From Isoetes taiwanensis (Eukaryota > Streptophyta > Lycopodiopsida > Isoetales > Isoetaceae), in the NCBI GenBank assembly GCA_021234155.1, contig JAJEKV010000052.1:4009606-4073605 (forward strand): 64,000 nucleotides of DNA, read 5' to 3'. The translations under genes were made by a program, and so were the position numbers. Below are positions 58,834 through 64,000 of this stretch, one piece after another; within the stretch, counting starts at the first letter, position 1; every line of letters begins with the position of its first letter. The notes beneath the pieces are model-generated. The model was not told where the DNA came from. It ran no database searches and saw nothing but the letters and a program-made list of their open reading frames with translations.

Positions 58834-60831
58834 TTGGAAAGCGTGCAGGCAGAGTCAGTATTGGGGGAAAAGGAAAAGGAAGTTAAAGGGTCAGGGAATG
58901 ATGTGAATGGGAATAATGCCAAATTCGAAGAATTACAGGATCTGACCCGTACTCTGAGCGAAAAGGGATTTAGGCAAATCCAAGAAATCGCTGCTCATTT
59001 GGCTGCGGTGGAGAAGGGAGAGAAGGTGAAGGACTTCGTTGCTTTTGGAGATTTCCTCACTTCCTTATCAGACATGGTGAACACGAGGCGTTCCTCTGGA
59101 GTTGGTACCTTGCAGCGGCAGAAGGAGGCCGTCAATCAAATTCTGGAGTATGCCAATCAGATCCAGGAGGACGTTAGAAACGAGCTCTTAACTGAAAAGG
59201 TTCCGGCTTTCACTGGTAAGCCTCTCAGAAATGCTGCAGTAGAAAGTAAGCTTAAGTTTCTTAAATCCCGGGGGCTCATAGGTTGTGTCCGACATGAGGG
59301 GGTTCGACTCTGATGTAAAAGGGAACTTGAAAAAATGGAGCACAGGGGTAGTAATCAATAGTATTTCTTGGATAGAATTCCCATTCTTCATGGTTGAATG
59401 TGGAAATGGCCGGACAGAAGCTTCCTACTTAAACAGGGCACCATCACCAAAGCCAACACTCAACTCTTTTTCCAAAAGTGGTACCCTTCTTTCGATCCAC
59501 AGAACTTCTCCGAGCTATACCATCCGGCTTGGACCTCTCTGCATGGTCTCAATCCTATGTATTGGAATGAGCAATCTCTGATTACTCTCTTCCAACACAC
59601 TGGGAATGTGTTTAGTTGGGAAGTTTCACAGGATAAAGCTCCTAGAGTTTGGGCACAGATAGACCTGCTTAAACCAATTCCGGGAGAGATCAAGTTTGTG
59701 GATTACTTTGGTAATTCCAAGGCTCTGAAACTTGCATGGCAGGGACTCCCCCAACCATGCCAAACATGTGGAATTAGGCTGCATGGAGGGAAAGTTTGCA
59801 AAGGTGAGGGTAGAGTTAAAGAAATCCTGCACAAGCAAGACTCAGGGAATTTACAGGTTAGTGGAAAACAGGATGAAGGAGTTTGGATCACTCCAAACAA
59901 GGGAAAACAGGAAAGACACAGGCAGAATAAAAATGGTAGTGAGAAAAGAAAAAGAAGAAGACAGAAACTCAGAGAAGAAAAGGAAAAAGAAAAAATGAAG
60001 ATAGATTTGGGGAGAACTCTTGAGAGGAAAACAAGGACTGAATGGAAGAAAAAAGTGCAATTCTTGGAAGATTCAGCCAAAGTCAAAGTCCTCTACAACC
60101 CTGATCCTAAAGGGAAAAATATCTCTGTCGGGAGTGGAGCCCAGAATACCTCTAAAGTGCCCAGATCCATGACCTTAACTATAAGGGAACCAAATCTACA
60201 GGGAAAGATTTATTCTCCCTCCTCGGATTCATCGGGAGATAAGGATGAGGGGGGACCCAGCTCTCCTAAATCTCTGATAACCCAGAGCACAGACTCTCCT
60301 TTACCAGTTATAGAACTCTTCCCTAGAGAACCTAGACTGACTGTAACAGACCAATCCATGATTGAAAAGGAGGATAAACAGAGGCTTCCGGAGGCTCGAC
60401 CAGAGAAGGGAAATGAAGTGTCTTCCAGTAGCATCCTACTGGTACCTAATGAACAGAAGGGATATCACATAACGGGGGCAGATTCCTCTGTAGCAGAAGA
60501 GAATGAAATCCCATGTGGCAGGGAGGTGATTAAACAGCAGGGGTGCCCGATAACAGAGGTAGTCTCCCCGACAACAGAGGGGAATGAAGCCCCTTCTGGC
60601 AGAGAGGGAGATATCTTCAAGACACCAGCTACTCAGCTCAAAGAACTGAGGGATCCCTCTTCTGCTTTATCAGGCAAATTTTGGGATGATGAAGGAGGAA
60701 GTGAAGAAGAGAATGAGTTCTCTAAGGAATCCTTTGTAACCCCACTCCCTCAGGTCAAGAGGAGACAAAAGAAGGTCTATTCTACAAGAGAGAATGGGCC
60801 TGTGGTTACTCGAAGTACCATTGCCAAATGA
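58834..60831 (+). pseudogene. LINE ORF1: DUF4283-like with CCHC knuckle
   Basis: ORF1 proteins of plant L1 elements bind the element's RNA. From 58834 a charged N-terminal region runs to about 59290, where the frame shifts to one reading FDSDVKGNLKKW and WIEFPFFMVECGNG, then returns near 59400. The C-terminal half of a DUF4283-like domain follows (PAWTSLHGLNPMYWNEQSL, FSWEVSQ, VWAQIDLLKPIPGE), then LPQPCQTCGIRLHGGKVC (C-x2-C-x4-H-x4-C, about 59748-59800) and a long basic then acidic, serine-rich tail to the TGA at 60829. The two shifts cancel, so they could be recent lesions or errors. Confidence 0.75.
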
Positions 60832-61929
60832 AGGTTGTCTCACGGAATATGAGAGGTATAAAGGGTCCCCCGAAAAAGGAAAAGGGCTCGATTGCTCTCA
60901 AAGAAATTAAAGGCGGATATAGTGCTGCTTCAAGAACATAGGCTTCCTGCCTTTGAAGCCTCCAATTTGGGGAATTGGATATTCCCTAATGGTGAGTCCA
61001 TTTGGGCTCCTGCTGATGGTACCAAAGGGGGTATCTACATTGCCTGGAATGGTTTGGAAAAAACTGGTTCCTTTTCTCACCCCTCTGGGAGATGGCAGGT
61101 AGCATTTCTGGAAGTGGAAAAAGAGCAGGTGGGTATCATAAATGTTTATGCATCTACCTCCCCTGAAGAAAGAGAAGAACAATGGAAAACGTGGACAGAT
61201 CGGGTTACAAAGGCAGTATTGACAATTGGGTGTTGAGTGGTGACTTCAACAACACTCCTTCTTGGGATCGAGGAAGGGGGGCAAAAGATTAACATGTCAA
61301 AAGGGGAAAGACACCAGTGGGATAAGCTAATTCATAGTTTTATCTACCATGCCCCATCCTCCTCCAATGCTTATTCATGGTGTAACAAAAGAAAAGGTGT
61401 AGACAGGGTCTATTGCCTGTTGGATAGATATTATACCAACCTATCTTCCTTGGATGGGTGGGATAACCTCACTGTAATCAATGATTGTAGTAATTCCATC
61501 TCGGACCACTATCCTCAGATTCTAGAAACGGGTCTTCTTCCCCAAAAAAGAATGGCTGATACCCCATTCAAATTCAATGTTAGCTTCCTCAACAATAAAA
61601 CCTTTTGTGATGATTTCACAAGGTTCTATTCTTCCCTGGTTCCCATCAATGCAAGTGGATCAATGAAGGAATTCACATATAGATGTAAACAGATGAAGAA
61701 TTGGATTAAGCAATGGGGCAGAGAATGGAGCAAGAAAAAAAAACAAGAAAAGAATGAAATATACATGGAGATGAAAGTAGTTCGGCAAAGTCTTTTCATA
61801 GATAAAGACAATTCACAATTACAGCAGAGGGAAGAAATTCTTGAAAGGAAGGTGAAGCTGATTGAAGAGCATGAAGCAAAGAGTCTGGCTATCAAAAGCG
61901 GGGAGTTTATACATCAATCACATGGATGA
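60828..61929 (+). pseudogene. LINE ORF2 N-terminus: AP-type endonuclease
   Basis: This endonuclease nicks the target to start reverse transcription. ATG 60828 overlaps the ORF1 stop (ATGA). The reading MKVVSRNMRGIKG gives the conserved Asn. After a frameshift near 60890, ADIVLLQEHRLP gives the catalytic Glu; GGIYIAWNG and VGIINVYAS follow. SGDFNNTPSWDR (about 61227) is in a shifted frame, and SDHYPQI (about 61500) carries the conserved Asp-His. After this a lysine-rich linker leads toward the RT. At least three frameshifts separate the segments. Confidence 0.8.
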
Positions 61930-63605
61930 TTTGCAACTCTAAATTCTTTTTTAGAGCTGCCAAAAGCAGATTGATGAATAATGGTATTGTTTCTGTAAAG
62001 AATGATAGGCATCAGGAGATATCCAAGATGGAGGATATCCAGAATTTTTTCTTCACCAAATACAAGGACCTTTTTGCAGCCAAACAAACAGACAGTAACA
62101 AAATGTTGGAATTTTTTGACTATCTTGGCCCTAAAGATCAAAATATAAGTGATAGACACCTACTGGAAACACCAATGGAGGAAGAGATCCTGAAAATCAT
62201 TAAGTGTATGGCCCACGTAAAAGCCCCGGGCGGATGGGTTTCCTCGAATTTTTATGAGCACTTCTGGTCTTTAGTTGGCAAAGATCTTACCCTGTTTGTT
62301 CAAGGTGCATGGCAGGCCGAGAAATTACACCCAGCTGTAAATGCTGGGCTAATTGCTCTAGTTCCTAAGGTGGACAAGCCTGCCACCTTCTCAGATTGGA
62401 GGCCCATCTCGTTGACAAATGTTACATACAAAATTGTGGCCAAAATATTTGCCAACAGACTCAAGAAAGTCCTGCAGGAGAAAATAAACAATGTTCAATC
62501 TGGCTTTCTTCCTGGGAGAAGCATTCTTGATAACTTCATTGGGGCCTATGAAGGGCTTCATTGGAACAGATCCTCCAATCAGAAATGTGTACTTATAAAA
62601 CTTGATTTTAGAAGAGCTTATGACACTATTCATTGGAACTTTCTCAATAGGGCCATGAGTCAACTCGGATTCTCCAAAGAAGTTATAGATAAGATAACAG
62701 GATTCAATGCTACAGGATGCTCAGCAGTACTAATAAATGGTTCCCCCTCCTCTTTTTTTGAGTGTAAAAGAGGGGTTAGACAGGGTTGTGCTCTGGCCCC
62801 TTACCTCTTTCTTATTGTAGCTGAGATGGTCACAAGGATTATCCTAAGAATGCAACAAGATGGCAGAATTAGCTGCCTCAATTTACCTGTGGCAAATGAA
62901 TCCTTGTCAGTAATGCAGTATGCAGATGACACGTTTGTATTCTTAGAGCAAGGAGACAACATACCAAATTTTCTTGCAGCCATGGACCTGTTTGGGAAAG
63001 CGTCAGGGGTGATGTTAAATAAAGAAAAATGTGCAATTGTCTCTGATAGTTCAGAAAGTTATATTCAAGGAATCAAAGTGTGTGGACATCATTCTGCAAC
63101 CAAGTTATTGGGTTTACCCCTGGCATTAAATATGAGCCTTCATGGCCTGTGGGAACCAATTGTGGCTAAAATAAAGAAGAAATTGCAGGTGTATCCCAAA
63201 ACTTTATCCCTGGCTGGGAGAGTGGAAATAATAAACAGTGTTATAGCTAGTTCACATGTTTTCTTCTCATCAGCCATAATAGCAGACAAGAAGTCTTACC
63301 AAGAGCTGGAATCTATCATGAGGGAGTTCATTTGGCAAGGATCACATATGGTTGGATGGCAACATTTAACCTTGCCAAAGAAAAAAGGTGGACTTGGATG
63401 TAAAGATCTCTTTCTTCAGGCACAGGCCCTTGCTGCAAAACTGGTTTGGAGAACAATAACTGCTCATTCAAAATCCCCAGCCCTTCTTCTGACAAATTTC
63501 TGGCTCAGTAAAACTACTTTGGTTGGTAGTCCTTCCACTCCTCATCATATTAGGATTACATTTTTCTATCGGCTTGATCCAGTCGGTACATCCCGAGATC
63601 ATTGA
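61926..63605 (+). pseudogene. LINE ORF2 reverse transcriptase (YADD)
   Basis: 559 open codons. FFRAAKSRLMNNGI starts the typical pre-RT region; then APGGWVSSNFYEHFW, LIALVPKVDKPATFSDWRPI, SLTNVTYKIVAKIFANRLKK, QSGFLPGRSILDNF, LIKLDFRRAYDTIHW (motif A), KRGVRQGCALAPYLFLIV (motif B) and MQYADDTFVF (motif C, YADD at 62919-62930), followed by LNKEKC and the thumb (LLGLPLALN, SLAGRVEIINSV). The RT core is intact in this frame. The frame breaks before it (about 61915) and after it (about 63570). Confidence 0.88.
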
Positions 63606-64000
63606 GGAGGATTATACAAGCTTGGAACGGGGTTTCGCTTTGCTTCAAAGCTCAACCAATCAATAAAATCTCAGATGAGTTCAATTTTTTCTGGCACCAA
63701 GGACTCACACATGAGAATGATGGGTGTTTAGCATTAAAACATCCTAGGAAATATAAGGAGTGGAGGCTCAAAGGGTTAGATACAATTGGCAGTATGTCAA
63801 ATGGGCCAGTATGGAAAACTTGGCAGGAAGTGTCTACTCTGGTGCAGGGCTCTGTTTGTAACAGAAATATTTACAATGCCTTGACCCAACACCCTAAGGG
63901 AGCAGGGAATGTGGAAAGAGGATACAATTGGACTCTGGATGATAAAGGCTATAAAGTAGCCAAGGTTTATTCACTCCTGCTGAATTCTCAAGAGACAAAG
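63600..64000 (+). pseudogene. LINE ORF2 continuation toward zf-RVT, partial
   Basis: In a new frame the reading RRIIQAWNGVSLCFKAQ, DEFNFFWHQG, KEWRLKGLDTIG and YNWTLDDKGYKVAKVYSLLL is open to the window end. This is the usual bridge before the zinc-binding domain, which would lie beyond 64000. The same domain is seen in the truncated LINE at 3959-4894. Confidence 0.7.

Larger units (their letters stand above)
58311..64000 (+). mobile_element. Plant L1-type LINE, cut by the window end
   Basis: It has a GC-rich start (GGCGGATAACGATGGCGGAGG at about 58330), ORF1 then ORF2 in the same orientation, with a 4-nt ATGA overlap at 60828-60831. The exact 5' end and TSD cannot be set because the 3' end is outside the window. 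A 91-codon ORF at 58399-58674 in the leader, in the same frame as ORF1, may be part of its N-terminus. Confidence 0.8.

Overview
This window looks like transposable-element-rich nuclear DNA from a land plant. The evidence is a plant-type L1 LINE, a Ty3/gypsy element with a plant-type (archaeal-like) RNase H, Helitrons, GT-AG introns in most genes, and very low gene density. Non-angiosperm (fern, lycophyte, bryophyte or gymnosperm) is my guess, based on a Penelope-type reverse transcriptase (RT). No rRNA, tRNA, CRISPR or prokaryotic gene is visible.

The backbone is two head-to-tail copies of one RT-bearing unit. Copy A runs from 220. Its upstream ORF (729-2269) and RT (2551-5611) are broken by small deletions and by a 5'-truncated LINE (3959-4894) with a 15-bp target-site duplication (TSD). 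Copy B begins at 8503 and ends at 57396, and four insertions stretch it over 49 kb. These are two abutting Helitrons (8547-14562, minus strand), a full-length Ty3/gypsy element (14910-25934, TSD CTACC), a 1.7-kb TIR (terminal inverted repeat) element (26634-28348), and a 26.9-kb composite block (29412-56287). Comparing A with B gives near base-exact insertion boundaries.

The gypsy element has 2.34-kb LTRs, a tRNA-Gln-like primer site, gag with two zinc knuckles, a DGGS protease, a plant-type RNase H placed upstream of the RT, the RT and an integrase. The frame is broken in many places. The two LTRs differ mostly at CTG/CAG positions, which suggests base-calling error at CHG sites.

The 26.9-kb block is the most unusual part. 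From left to right it holds a terminal inverted repeat starting CATATTCACACGGGG, subterminal repeats, a multi-exon CMC/Plavaka-like transposase (32333-36434), a second set of inverted-repeat arms, a large palindrome of 19-bp minisatellite flanking ~800-bp repeats (40930-48463), unidentified exons (50594-52240), and several spliced exons that read as the PIWI domain of an Argonaute (52744-53853). The two inverted-repeat pairs cross rather than nest, so the block is either rearranged or misassembled.

The right edge (about 58311-64000) is a plant L1-type LINE: ORF1 with a DUF4283-like region and CCHC knuckle, then ORF2 with an AP-endonuclease, an RT (YADD) and the start of zf-RVT. It has several frameshifts and is cut by the window end.
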